This document shows, in pieces, positions 37,761-50,465 of a stretch of 64,000 nt of DNA. The translations under genes and the position numbers were made by a program. This stretch comes from Aphidius gifuensis (Eukaryota; Arthropoda; Insecta; Hymenoptera; Braconidae). A model generated the notes under the pieces. That model searched no databases. It saw nothing but the letters and a program-made list of their open reading frames with translations, and was not told the origin of the DNA. The stretch is taken from contig NC_057791.1 of the NCBI RefSeq assembly GCF_014905175.1, positions 1,860,001 to 1,924,000 on the forward strand. Reading direction: 5' to 3'. The number at the start of each line of letters is the position of its first letter. Positions within the stretch are counted from its first letter, which is position 1.

Positions 37761-39639
37761 TGTTCATTATATATATAGCAGCTATTTCCCCTGATTCACG
37801 TAGTTTTTTACATTGAATATGTCTCTCCTTTTTCAATGCGATTTCCAGACAGGATGATAGGTGAAAAAAAAAAAAAAATAAAAAAAAAGGGGTTGTATTT
37901 GATTCTATACATACTTGGTTCTGTGTATGTGTATGGGTGGCTGGGTGGGTGGTGTTTCTTGTGATGCTGAAGAGCAAAGTATATAGAGAAAAAAGGACAA
38001 GAAATATCCTAGCAGTACGAGTTCCTTGCTAGGATGAATTTAACCAAGAGTCGATTTACACTATGTGTGTGTGTACATACAGATACACACCCTTTTTTTT
38101 TTTTTATTTTTAATTTTTTAACTCGTTTGTAGCCAATGTCTTTCTTTTGTATAGTCTTAAGTTGTTTTTATACTCAAATTGGGTTGTGTTAAACAATATG
38201 TATATGTGGATATTTTAAATGAATCCTTAATTACTATTCTGATTGCATTTTGTCGCTTCTGTTTGCCATCGCTTGGAATATCCTGTTTCTAATAATTTTT
38301 TTTTTTTTTTTATTATATTTTTCATGTGTGTAACATACATGTGTCTTAAATCATTTAAAATTTTTAACAAATGGTATATAATTTTATTTTTATTATTTAA
38401 TTAAATTATATTTTTAATTTATATTTTTATTTGGGTTTTTTTAATATTATTTTACAAGCACAAGGATTTTATATGCAAACGCGTTTGTCGGTTTTTATGG
38501 TTTGTGTGTGAAGAAAAGAAGAAGAAGGAATGAAAAATAAAAAATTAATTTTTATTATTTCTTTTTACTTTTAACAAGTGAAAGGTATTTATTTTTTTTT
38601 AAAATATTATTTTTTTTTTTTTCGGCAATCCAAGACTACCTCGTTAACCAGAAGTGTTTGACAATTTTTATTTTATTTTTTAAAAATTTATTTAACATAA
38701 TGTGCATGTAAATTTTTTTTCGCTGTTTCTTTTTTTGAATGTATATATTTTTTTTTGTACTTTTTTAAAGACTTTTTAAGAGGTAGTATTTAAGAAAATT
38801 GAGGTAAATAATAAAAAAAAACTGCTATATTATTTAAAATAAAAAAAAACATATTCAAGTTGAGGCATGCACAGGCTTCTTTGGGGCAAATACGTGTTTT
38901 CGAACGAGTTTTGGATATATTAGGGTCCAGACAAAGTGTGTATAAGACCCTGGGATATTTTGTGGGCACAAGAAGGAGAAAAATGCCTCACGAATAAGAA
39001 AAAAAAAAAACCATATATAAAAAGATTAAAAGTGAGAGTTGAAATAAAAAAAAAATAAAAGAATTTCAGACAGTAGTTTATACTTTTATACACACATATA
39101 TGCATATTACATAATTTAATTCAATATAAATAAAAAAAATAAATAAAAACAATACATCAGACTAATAAAAAACGAAAAAAATTAAAAAAAAAACAAATAA
39201 AAAGTTAAAACACTTGTGTGTTTAAGAGTATACATTTTTTTTTTTTTTAAACTAAAATCCACTTGTTCAGAAGAAATTTATCTCCTCATTTCTCACACCT
39301 ACCCAATTATATATAACTACACATATTCTTATTTTTTTTTTTATACAATTTTTTTATTTATTATTTAATTATTTCATTCATGTTTTTATTTATTTATTTA
39401 AATCATCATATAAATGCTTCAATTTTTGATGAAACGAAAAAATTTAAAAAATGAACATAAGACTCTACAAGCTCTACTCTTTATCAACACATTTTTTTTC
39501 TATAATTTTTTTAACTGAAATATTTTTGTAATAACATAAAATTAAGTTTAAAATTTTTTTAAACTTTTTATTTATTTTTTTTTATTGAAAAATTGTGAGC
39601 CAAAAAAAATTTTCTATTTTAATTTTCTATTTATTTTTT

Positions 39640-40060
39640 TTGTCTTTTGAATTGTCTATATTTATCTTGCTTTATCATCTGTAGTACAAGTACACCACAA
39701 TTCAAGTTTGTATCTCAACTTGTAAAAGCTTTTTTTTTTTTTATTCTCATTTCCTTTTTGTCCATGTGCCATAAGCTTACTCCATGCAACTATTGCGTCG
39801 ACCTGTTGCGCTTCATTCATTTTAGTACTGATTCACTACCTGACCCTCATCCCTTCAATTTCTCCCTTTACTACCAACACCCCCCCTTTACCCTTCTTCA
39901 AACCCTAGCAACCCTTCGTCCCTTGGATGACGCGTTTAACTCGCGGAAACTGCAAAACTTTTCGATACTAACCTTTCATTCTTTTTTATATTTTCTTTTT
40001 TTATTATTATTTTTTTTTTTTTCTACTGTAACCTTTATATTTTTTTTACCCTCGTAAATG
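39640..40060. other. Pyrimidine-biased GC-richer block
   Basis: A 136-codon frame on the + strand (39647-40057) covers the block but encodes a Phe/Leu/Ser/Pro-rich product ending in poly-Phe. I regard it as compositional. The 39780-39960 part has higher complexity and could be a conserved non-coding element. Confidence 0.25.
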
Positions 40061-41136
40061 ATACAAACGACTCTTAAGTTTTTTTTTACTTTTTTTCATG
40101 ACAAAGTGTTCAGCTTTTTCATTGACCTGATAAAAATAAAAATTGAGCTTTTTTTTTTATTTATTTTTCATTTAAAATGATATAGCAAAAACAATGCTTG
40201 ATGTTTTTTTTTTTTTTTTATTTTATTTATTTATTTATATTGAATTTTATTTTATCTATTTTCAATTTATTGAATATTAATTTATATTGTTAAATGAATT
40301 TAATGATATCGATGGAATAAATAAATAAAAAATCATATTGAAAAGCTGTAATTTTTATACAAAAAAAAAGCATAAACGATTGTAAATTTTATATAGATTG
40401 TATAACTTGTTTTGAATTTATTTTGATAAAAAATGAAATAAAAAAATCATTAATCAATTTTATTATTCTGGGTCAATGGTTGAATGAGCAAAAAATGAAA
40501 AAAAAAAAAATGAAAATAAAAAATTCATTTGTAAGTTTTGAATGAAAATGGAAAGGATATGTGTATAGTTGTATTTAAATATATGAATATAAATATGTAT
40601 ATAACAATGTTTGTGATTTTTGGGGCAACAGGTGTACACGATACACGTATATGCAATATATGAGCTCATAATGGAAAACGTCTCACGCGTATGTATATAT
40701 GCACTGCATTGCACTTTTCTCTCTCAATAATAAAACAAGTATATTTCACTCTTTCTTTCACCCTAAATTACCCTTTTACTATTTTTATCTTTTTATTTAT
40801 TTTACAACAATTCAACCTCACAACTTGCATGCACAAGCTTGCAAAACTTTCTCACTCTATATATGTATGTATATATGTATAAAAACAAAAGTGCTTTATT
40901 CAATTTGCATATATAAATATATATACTGAGTATGTATCAGTGCGTGTGTAAATTAAACAATTTAATTGCTTATTTCGTGGATTAATAAGGGGCACAGATA
41001 ATAATATGCTATGACTTTTTTAATGACAATGAATGTAATTTTTTTTAAATTGACGATTGGCTTTTGCTTTTGATGAGCTTTTATTGAGATGAAGCCGATT
41101 TTTTAGAAATGGCAGATTTAGAAATTTTCCATAAAA

Positions 41137-41810
41137 AAAATACCTCTTTGCCTATCCTACATTCCTAATACAAACTTGTCTTTTTTGAAAAAAATACATA
41201 GTCAATTTTTTGTTTAGGGAATTATAAATTAAAATTATATTTTTCTTTTCAAAAAATACCTCTTTGCCTATTCTACGTTCCTAATACAAACTTGTCTTTT
41301 TAAAAAAAAATACATAGTCGAAATTTTAAAATTCCAGGGTATTATAAATTAAAAGAGGTATTTTTTCCACAAAAAAAAATACCTCCTTGCCTATCCTATG
41401 TTCCTGATACGAACTTGTCTTTTTTAAAAAAAATACATAGTCGAAATTTTTTTTTTTCAGGGAATTATAAATTAGAAGAGGTATTTTTTCCACAAAAAAA
41501 AATACCTCTATGTCCATCCTATGTTCCTGATACGAACTTGTCTTTTTTAAAAAAAATACATAGTCGAAATTTTTTTTTTTCAGGGAATTATAAATTAGAA
41601 GAGGTATTTTTTTTACAAAAAAAAATACCTCCTTGCCTATTCTATGTTCCTGATACGAACTTGTCTTTTTTAAAAAAAATACATAGTCGAAATTTTTTTT
41701 TTTCAGGGAATTATAAATTAGAAGAGGTATTTTTTTCACAAAAAAAATACCTCCTCGCTTATTCTATGTTCCTGATACGGACTTGTCTTTTTTAAAAAAA
41801 AATACCTCAT
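41137..41810. repeat. Tandem repeat, six ~120-bp units plus a partial one
   Basis: Unit starts, marked by TACCTC, lie at 41141, 41257, 41380, 41503, 41626 and 41748, with a truncated copy at 41803; spacings are 116, 123, 123, 123, 122 and 55. Each unit carries ACTTGTCTTTTT, ATACATAGTC and GGGAATTATAAATTA. In the later units GAGGTATTTTT and AAAAATACCTC form an inverted repeat spanning the unit junction. The first two units are more diverged, as expected if the array grew from its right part. Frames of 137 (-) and 126 (+) codons run through it only because unit length is close to a multiple of three. Confidence 0.9.
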
Positions 41811-42435
41811 GCTATATAAGTCTGATACGAATTTTTTTGTGTTATTACGTTATTTAATAATTATTGATACATATCATACATATACTTGAAATAAATCAGC
41901 AACTCTTAAATACTCGTTTTCTTTTTTTCTAAAAACTTTTAATATATATTTTAAATAAAATATAGGAAACAAGTAAAATTTCAAGACTCATGATTACCAG
42001 ATAAATATAGATTAATTTTAAAATTGTATAGGTTTAAGTATGTACTGTACGTGTATGTGTATTTCCGTTTTGTTAGTGCGAATAACCTTCGAGAGACGCG
42101 TGCCACAAGACACAAGACGCCCAGGATAATTAAAACTTCTCTTGTGCAAATATACTTTGGCCCCTTGCCACAAATTTATATTTTTTATTTATATTTTCCC
42201 TAATTCTTTCTCCATTTTCATCCCTTCAAATCCCTATATTTTATTCATCATCAAGTCAATTGACATAACACTGTCACACTTCAAAAATCTTTTTTTTTAT
42301 TTATATCTTTTTTTTCTATTTTTAAATTCCTCTATCTTTGTCTCTATTTCTTTTTTTTTTTTCCCAGTTATTTTTTTCTTATTCTTTTTTTCTATCTAAA
42401 CTATGTGAGAGCTTTTTTTTTCTCTATTTTTCCAG

Positions 42436-42589
42436 TCTATAGATGTCCAAGCAGTGTGTCACATGCGGTTCAGCAGGTCGAGTTCTTAGCAAAAAATACT
42501 TAAGAATTTTATCTGTTGTCTATATTTATTTATATAGACATATATATAAATGTCTCTTTTACAAAGAGCCAAGGACAAGCTGCACTTGA
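42436..42589 (+). other. Candidate small ORF behind a strong splice acceptor
   Basis: A long pyrimidine tract and TTTTTCCAG (AG at 42434-42435) precede an ATG at 42443 opening 48 codons to TGA. The product starts MSKQCVTCGSAGRVLSKK, with a CxxC pair, and continues into a Tyr/Ile-rich tail. The first part has balanced codons, the tail looks non-coding. It may be a real 3' exon, a small peptide gene, or chance. Confidence 0.2.
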
Positions 42590-44139
42590 AAGAATAATCA
42601 ATAATAGAAAATACGATGACTTGCATTGCAAACACTGCAATTTAAATTATAAAAAATATTTAAAAAATTAAATTAAATATGATGAACGATGAATAAATAT
42701 CATTAGACAAGTTAAAAAAAAAAAAAACATTTCTAATCACTATACATATACGATGATGAAAATTCAAACTAGCAAGTTAAAGAGCATATTTAAATGTAAA
42801 AAATTAATTTGTATATATCACTCAAGATCATGAAAGTTTTTTGTAATTGTGCGGTTATATCAATAGTTGTTAACTCGACACATATATGTGGCATAATTGT
42901 GTGGCTATATATTTAATATTAAATTTAAGCTGATCCTATGGAAGCTTATAGAATGAAGAAAGTTTATAATTAACCTAGCTCTGTGGAAAATGTGAAAGTG
43001 GCGCTCGAATACCGCCAATATACATACAATATATCATGATGATGATGTGTTGTTAAAATATCAACTCGTTTAATGTTATCTATTCAAGCAAAAATATAAA
43101 TAAAAAATTCAATATGGTCAATCAATATTCATGTACATTTTCTACAATTTTTATAATTTAATTTTTTATATATATTTGATTAATTATCATGCGGAATATT
43201 GGTCAACCGTAACGAAAAAAATTAGGCCAAAAAAAAAATATAATATATAATTATTATTATGTTTTTTAATATTGTATTAAAAATTTATTTTTTATTTTTT
43301 ATTTAATCGAGTTATTCATGTTTAATTCGTCACACAGTGTATTATTATTTTTTTTTATTTAAATTTTAATTTAATATCCGCAATGATTTTATATCTGATA
43401 TATACAAAAAAAAAAAGGAGTGATTGTTTTTTTTTTTATTTTAATCCTTTTTTTATATATTATAAAATGTAGTAATTTTATTATTTTTATTTTTTGAAAA
43501 TAATTTAAAGTTAATACTTATAGTTGAATTTATTTTATGATTTTCTAATGAGTGCTGGTTGATAACGGTCAAATATGCAACTATGTCGTGTTTTTAAATA
43601 CAAGGTAGTCATTAAATTTTTTTTTTTTTTATTTTCTATAACAAGAAAAATAATAATCTATAAGATTTATTTTAATCATTTATCATTTCCGTTATTTATA
43701 ATAATTTTCAATATATAGTATATTAATTTAATATCATGCAATATTATTGAAGATAACTCCATTTGCATGTAGAAATTTCATTAACTTTTTTTTATAAATT
43801 CAATAGAAAAAAAAGCCATAATTACATTACAGTTTTAATCAATGAAAAAAAATAAAAAAATAGTCAACAAAACCTTATTTAAAATTAATAAAAATATTAT
43901 TTGTCAATAATAAAAATTAAACAACTTAAATTTCTAATTTAATTATTAACGTGTTAATTTGAAATAAAATGCTTGAATAAATAAGCAAGTGTACAAATAA
44001 ATGGACAAAGTAACTTCAAGTGAATGAGTGAATAGATAATATATAAATAAATATACACAACAAGGAAGTTTAAAAGTGAGTATAAGTGTTTTTTAAAATG
44101 TATTCATGTATGATGACTATAATGTGAATATAAGAGAGA

Positions 44140-45000
44140 AAAAATTGCGCTCTCCTCATTCTAAAATAGAGGGCGAGGCATATAATAATAATAAATATTA
44201 TAAATAATGCGTCAATATATATTGGATATAGAATGAAATATATATAAAATCAAGTTGAGAGTAAAGAAATGAAAGAGGTAACCAAGCGACGGGGGCTAGG
44301 CGATGGACGATGGCAGTGAGCTTGACCGAGTGGCGCTTGGCGAGGCCGGCCGACGCCCTTTCCCCTTTTACCCTCTTCCTCACCCACCCATCAACCGCCC
44401 CTTTTTATTATTTTTTTTTTCATTAATTTTATCTTTTTTTAACTTACCACCCAACAATTTCCCTCCTTATTTATCCTCATCTATTCCTCATCCCCTTCTC
44501 ATTCAACATTTGCAATTTTTTTTTCCTTTTTTTCGTCAATTTTTTTTTTGCATCTTTTTTTTCGTTCAGGATATACAGTATGAGAGGAACAGAGTGAATT
44601 GCAGAGTGAACATTTTTCTCGTCTGCGCAACACTGAGTATAAACCCACCACACCTGCATAGATTTTTCTATTCGCGATCTCTCGCGAGTATCCAGGCAGC
44701 TGCGCCCGCCTTTTTTATCTCAACTTTTTTTTTTTTTTTTTTTTTTAATCTTTCTCTTTCGCACTCTTGGCAATTTTTTTTTCTTTTTATCTCTCTATCT
44801 ATGCATTTATCTACCTGTCTCACTTTTTTATTATTTCTTTTGGAATTTTTTTTATCATTTTTTTTTCTCGTTATACCTCTCGATGCTAATACACGCCCGA
44901 GGCGAAAAAAAAAAAAATATAAAATAAAAAAATCAGCCTCAGTATCATTTCTTCTCGCTCTTTCCGTTCTTTACAATGTACTATTCAGCTATATAGACTG
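44140..45000. other. GC-richer block with CTCGCGAG palindrome
   Basis: 44280-44400 is G/C-rich, 44400-44560 pyrimidine-rich, and 44570-44710 mixed with CpG. TCTCGCGAG near 44686-44695 is close to the TCTCGCGAGA promoter motif described in vertebrates. A 251-codon frame (44303-45058 +) crosses it all but is compositionally biased with poly-Phe runs. A start region of an unannotated transcript is possible. Confidence 0.3.
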
Positions 45001-45362
45001 CTTCTTTATTTTATTTTTTGCAAATGAAAAAATAAAAAAAAAATATTTGAAAAATTGAGATATTTAAAATAATAATAATGATAAATATAAATCTTTTTTT
45101 TTTCGAAATAAATTACATGTTAATTGTTTGTTATTGTTGTTGTTTTATTTTTTGATGTAAAAATAAAAATTTAATTTAAAATATAAAAGTTATATACAAT
45201 TTAACTGAATGAAATAAACAAAAATAAAATTTTTAAAGTTGTAAAAAAGTTTTATATATAAAATAAAGTATAAAAAATATACTTGAAGTCTTCTATGATC
45301 TAATTTTTACTTTTTTATATATTTATATATGAATAATATTTTTTTTTTTTTTTGTTTTTCAG

Positions 45363-45427
45363 TTTATACAGCCAAGTTTTGTAAAAGTGAGGTCAAGGTT
45401 TTCCGTATTCAACAGGCGTTACATTAA
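45363..45427 (+). other. Candidate terminal coding exon, unknown gene
   Basis: Directly after a T tract and TTTTTCAG acceptor, the frame reads YTAKFCKSEVKVFRIQQALH and stops at TAA (45425-45427). Codon use is mixed and unlike the flanking homopolymers. No donor exon could be paired with it, so support is weak. Confidence 0.2.
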
Positions 45428-45876
45428 ATAACAATAAAAAATAAAAAAAAAAATAGATACATAAAAATAAAAAATAAAAAAAAATATATAGCAAGGAAGA
45501 AGAAGAAGTAAAAAAAAATTAAAATAAAACAAGAATAAGATTGAGAATGAAATAAAATGAAAAAAAAAATAAAAATAAGATGAATAAAAAAGAAATGCCA
45601 AGTGTTTCGTATTTCCAAAGTCTGATTATATTATTAATACATTGAATTTAATCCTCGGGGCTTTCTATACATATTATACAGAGTGAATAAAATGCCAACA
45701 GCATCAAAGAAGGTCCAGGTTACTTGACGCAGTTTAAGATCTTATCGTATCACGAAGGTAAGAATGATGGAATACCTGAGGCACCAATACACCCATATCA
45801 ACATTTTTACCATCAATGTCGACTCGAATCTCTATATTCAGAATCAAAAAAAAAAAACTAACCACAACCAAATTTG

Positions 45877-45906
45877 ATAAATAAATAAATAAATAAATAA
45901 ATAAAT
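45877..45906. repeat. (AAAT)n microsatellite
   Basis: About seven uninterrupted units of the tetranucleotide. Confidence 0.9.
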
Positions 45907-46322
45907 GAATAAAAGGATTAAATGATTTTTACTCTTTTTATTTTTCGCTGACGTTTATTTTCAACTAAAAAAACGTACATCAAGTTATTATATTAATTTA
46001 CACAAATAATTAAATGACAAAAAATGAATTTAAATCATAATTAAAACATTTGTTTATATTTATAATGTTATTATCATGCCGCTATATTTTTTATTTGAAA
46101 AAATAAAAAAATTGTCTGACCAAATATAGGGTTTTTCTACTTAAAATTTTAATTTTTCATTAAAATTTTTGAATAATATTATTAAAACTATTAAAAGATA
46201 AATAAATATGTAATTTAATATGAAAAATTAATTATTTAAATGTAAAATTTAATGAATATAATATTTATATAGATGTACTTTTGCGTTGTGATTTTTTATT
46301 TCTGAGGCATCAAATAAATAAA

Positions 46323-46454
46323 ATGCATCAAGAAGGCCATGAACGGGAGCATCGTGTGTTGATGGCCATGACTGAGGTACTAAAACGTATGTTATACCTA
46401 TATATGTCTTATGGCTCACAATATATAAAATATAAAATAAATGTACAGTGCTAG
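46323..46454 (+). other. Candidate small ORF of 43 codons
   Basis: ATG to TAG encodes a product starting MHQEGHEREHRVLMAMTEVL, with charged, non-repetitive sequence for the first half and a Tyr-rich second half. A GTACTA donor-like site follows the glutamate codon at residue 18. It is not recognised as any family. Confidence 0.2.
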
Positions 46455-49400
46455 ATGACGGATGGAGACAGTTGTTGCATGGTGCTCACTGCCTTGGCTC
46501 CACTGCTGCATCAACTCTTTTTTTTTATTTTTAATTTTTTCTCCTTGCCTCATCTCTTGACCGTCTCTTTCTCTCTCCTTTACACTTTTAATTTTTTTTT
46601 TTTTTTTTAATTATCTTTTTGTATTATTTTTTTTTTTTTTCGCTATGTTTCTCATTTTATATCCATTCGTTATGCCAACTTCTTATTTTTCAACCTTCTC
46701 TCTGATGCTCGCATAAGCACACACTCTGCGTTTTTAGATTTTTTTTTTTTTTTTCTTTCTTTATGCAAATGTTTATTTTTTTATTTTATTTTTCTTGTTC
46801 AATGATGCTATGCAAAACGCACTTTTTTGCACCATAGAAGTCTAAACTTTTGTTGGTAATTATATATTCAGTCTCATCTTTAAAACGTTTGTGAATTTTT
46901 TATTTTCTTTTCTTCTAATTTATTTTTGTATCTTATTTTTTTTTACTGTAATGAGCAACTGATCACGCAAAGTATATTTAAAAAAAAAAAAGATATATAT
47001 GTATATTTATTTTATGATGTTTTTTTTTAAATAAAAAATTACTTTTATTATTATTTTTCAGTGGCAATTTATGGTTTGATTACCACTTATCATGAGGTCG
47101 TAATATATATAGCATTACATTTGAATATATCCACTGATAATTTTTATAATTATTATTATAAATGAAGAGGCTACTTTCACGAACGTTTTAGTCATCAAAA
47201 TAAATTCATAAAAAATTTATAACGTACTAATTTAACAATAATGTTAGATATAAAATATCAATATAAAATACATTCGTTTTTTTTTATTTTCACATATAAT
47301 TATCGTTATTATTTTTTTTTTTTTAAATAGTGCTATTTGTCTACTTAAATAAAAAGCTCATTACAAAAAATTTCTAGCATTTTTTTTCCTTTTTTTTTCG
47401 CTAAAATCTAATTAACAGTTTTGAAATTTTTTTTTTTTAAATTGGCATTTGTCAAGGGTAGTTTAGACATCACAATAAAATTAAAAAAAAAAAATCTACT
47501 GATTAAATTCTGGTACATTAAAGTATCCTTAAAAAAATCGACAATCTATTATTATTTTTTTAAGGAATTTTTGTTTTTTTTTTTTATCGCAATCTTTTTG
47601 ATTTTCATCCCCGATCAAAAGTGTCAAACGTTTTATATATTTTGTTTTTATTTTTAATACCATTTTTTAATCTCTGATGATGTACAAAAATTTTTTCAGT
47701 TCGATGGTTGTTCAACATGAAAGTGTGTGTGTGTGTTGTTGGTGGTGTTGGTTGCCGATAACTTCTGACTTTTGCAGGCACTCCTAAACCTAACGGCTTT
47801 GTCGGTACATATACTTTTTTTTTTTATTTATATATTACAATGTTTTATAATAATTTTTTTTTTTAATATTGATTTTTTTTTTTACAAGAAAAAAAATATT
47901 GTGGTGGCATTATATATCAACGCCTCATACACCTAGCTCGACTATAAAATAAAGAAAAAAAATTGTTTAAAAAATCAAAGTAAACTTGATGATTAAAAAA
48001 GTTGTGCGTGTAAAAATAATTTTAAGAAATAATAAGAGGAAAAAAAAAAAAAAAAATGGATGTTAAAAATAAGAGGAGGAGTTTTGTGCAAGTATTAAAA
48101 TAAATATATATAATAAAAAAATAAAAAAACACATCAGATGGTTAGATGCATCTGAAGCAGCTTCCGTTAGACGAGCTTGAATATATCTCATGTAGTTATT
48201 GGTAGAATACCTACAGGCTTCATTTGTAAATTATCAATATACATTCAAGAAATATATATACAACAATATTTTATAAATAAATAAATAAATGCAATGTTGA
48301 AGCGCCAGTACATCAAGACCGCATCTACTCGATCAACCGGTTTTCTCACTTGAACAAAAAGAAAATTAAATATATATCTTTAAGTATTATATATATTTTT
48401 TGTTGTTAATTTTTTTTCGCGCCCTCTAGCCTTCGTACTTGTTACACTATATGTATTTTTTTTTTTTTTCTACTTTACTCAAGGTATATATGTACATGGA
48501 CAATGTACACTGAGGTGATTTTAATGGACTCGCTTGAGCTTCTGATTGGCAATAGTGGGGGCAAATATATATAGGAAAAATGAGGGTAAAAAAAAAATGT
48601 ATGCGCAAAGGAAAGAGGAGAGAGATGATAAAGAAAAAAAAAGCAAAAAAAAAAGGATAAAATTGGAGGAAAAAAAATCGATCGGAAGAGGGCGGTGAGG
48701 CTAAACACCATCACCGGAGGCACCGGACTCAACGAGTTCCTGGATCACGTAACTTGACTCGTAGATGACTTTTTTTTTTTTTTTTTTTTTTTTTCTAGTA
48801 GAAATATACATGTAGATATTCATCTGGTTATTATATTGGTATTTAACTGATAAATTGTGTAATTATATATAGTTATGAAGTTTTGACTTTGACGAAAAAT
48901 TAATTACTTTTTTGTTTGATTTGTTTTTTTATATTTGCATTTGATAGAATTGATTGTAAATTTAAAAAATATTTATTATTATTATTTTATTAATTGTTTA
49001 AACATTTGGAAATTAATTTTCAATTGATAAAGCTTTTTTTTTTTTTGGTATTTATATATTTTAATTGGAGAAATTTTTTGTTAAAGTTAAGTTATTTGGT
49101 TTTTTTTTTTTTTTCCTTTTACTGATCACGATTAAATGATGACATTTAATTATTTTATTCTTGTTTTATTTAATTATATAATGACTAATGCTTCTATGAT
49201 ATTTTTATTTTTTTATTTTTAAAAACTTTAAGTGTAATTAATACATTGAAATAAATTAAAATACAATCGCAATTAAATATATTTTTAAATGTTCAACATT
49301 GTTGATAATAAGCTAATTAATACTTGTATATTAATTAAATATTTAAAAATTATTTTAATAATTAAAATTCAATATACATTTATTTTGTTGTAATAAAAAA

Positions 49401-49612
49401 CTGATTTCTTTTTATAATTGAAACATGATATTTTAATAAAAAAAAAAAGCACAATCAATTTTTTAAAATTAAATTTATTTACAAAATACTTTTAGGGTTT
49501 TATGCTAGATCATATATATTATTAAAAAATTTTTAAAAGAAAATATTAAATTTACTGGAAAATGACATTATGAAAAAAAAAATCATGAAAAAAAAAAAAA
49601 AAAAAATGATTC

Positions 49613-49682
49613 AAGTGAAGCCACCAGGCACGCCCATAAATAAATTTTACTTGCAATTACCTTGGTGGCTTCAAGTGCTTCA
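49613..49682. repeat. Stem-loop with AAGCCACCA arms
   Basis: AAGCCACCA at 49618-49626 pairs with TGGTGGCTT at 49663-49671, with GG/CC extending the stem past a one-base bulge. The loop is about 33 bases. A direct TTCAAGTG flanks or abuts each arm. The size resembles a microRNA hairpin, but the arms match no microRNA I know and the outer stem is weak. Confidence 0.35.
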
Positions 49683-50371
49683 TTTGAAACATATCAAAAA
49701 CCCCCCTATTTCATCCTGTTATTTTATTTCTTTGCAAAATATAATAAAACAATTTTTTATATTTAATAATTTTATTTATAATTTTGTTATTTTTTTATTT
49801 ATTTTTTCTTCTTTTTTCTTTGCCATCTTTCAAAGTATATATATTATTTTTCGAATGAGTTCAATTGAAAATAATTTACTCAACTTGAGTCATCCAATGG
49901 ACATGCAAAAATAATATTTTTTTATTTTCATTTAATCTCTATTTTAATGTTTATTTTTCTTAGCCATCCATCGTGAATATATATATATTTTTTTACCATC
50001 CAATTCATCCGACTATTTTCACATTTAGCTTGAGGAAAAATACGCTATTTTTTTTACCCTATTGTTTTTTCGTTTGTTAAAAAAATAAGGTTAAAATATA
50101 TATATATAATAAAAACAAAAATAATCATAAAAAACATATTAAAGAGAATAAAAAAAGCTAAGGAAAATGATAAAAAGCATAACGGAGAATTCGTTATGGG
50201 CTTTTCTTATAAATATATTTTTTTTGTCTTGTTTAGAAAAGTCAATTGCTTCGAGTCTAATAGTTTGCTACTGAACGATTATTCGCTAGTAATTTTTTTT
50301 TATCACTTTTTTTTTATTATTGCTATTTTTTTTTTCTTGATAGGTATATATATTATTTTTATTATTTGTAG

Positions 50372-50465
50372 ACTTGTATATAGAGAAACTTGTATCTGTG
50401 GTCAAGGCAAAAAAAAAGAAACAGTAGTGGAATATAACTCGTCTCGCATAGAAGCGTTAAATTAA
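50372..50465 (+). other. Candidate terminal coding exon, unknown gene
   Basis: TTATTATTTGTAG acceptor followed by a frame reading LVYRETCICGQGKKKETVVE and ending SSRIEALN before TAA at 50463-50465. It lies 780 bases upstream of the MH2 gene on the same strand. Unlike neighbouring frames it has mixed codons. No family is recognised. Confidence 0.25.

Noticed and set aside
38780..38788. GAGGTAGTA, resembling the start of let-7
   Set aside because: Only the seed-like part matches; the next bases diverge and no pairing arm exists.
41326..41795. Open frames of 137 (-) and 126 (+) codons encoding repeated peptides
   Set aside because: They run through the tandem array; the frame stays open because the unit is about a multiple of three and lacks stops. 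Both strands are open together, which real genes rarely show.
44303..45058. 251-codon open frame
   Set aside because: Contains several poly-Phe runs and no recognisable domain; explained by pyrimidine bias.
49570..49914. 114-codon open frame
   Set aside because: Starts in an A tract (poly-Lys) and continues into Phe-rich sequence; the stem-loop inside it explains the only unusual part.
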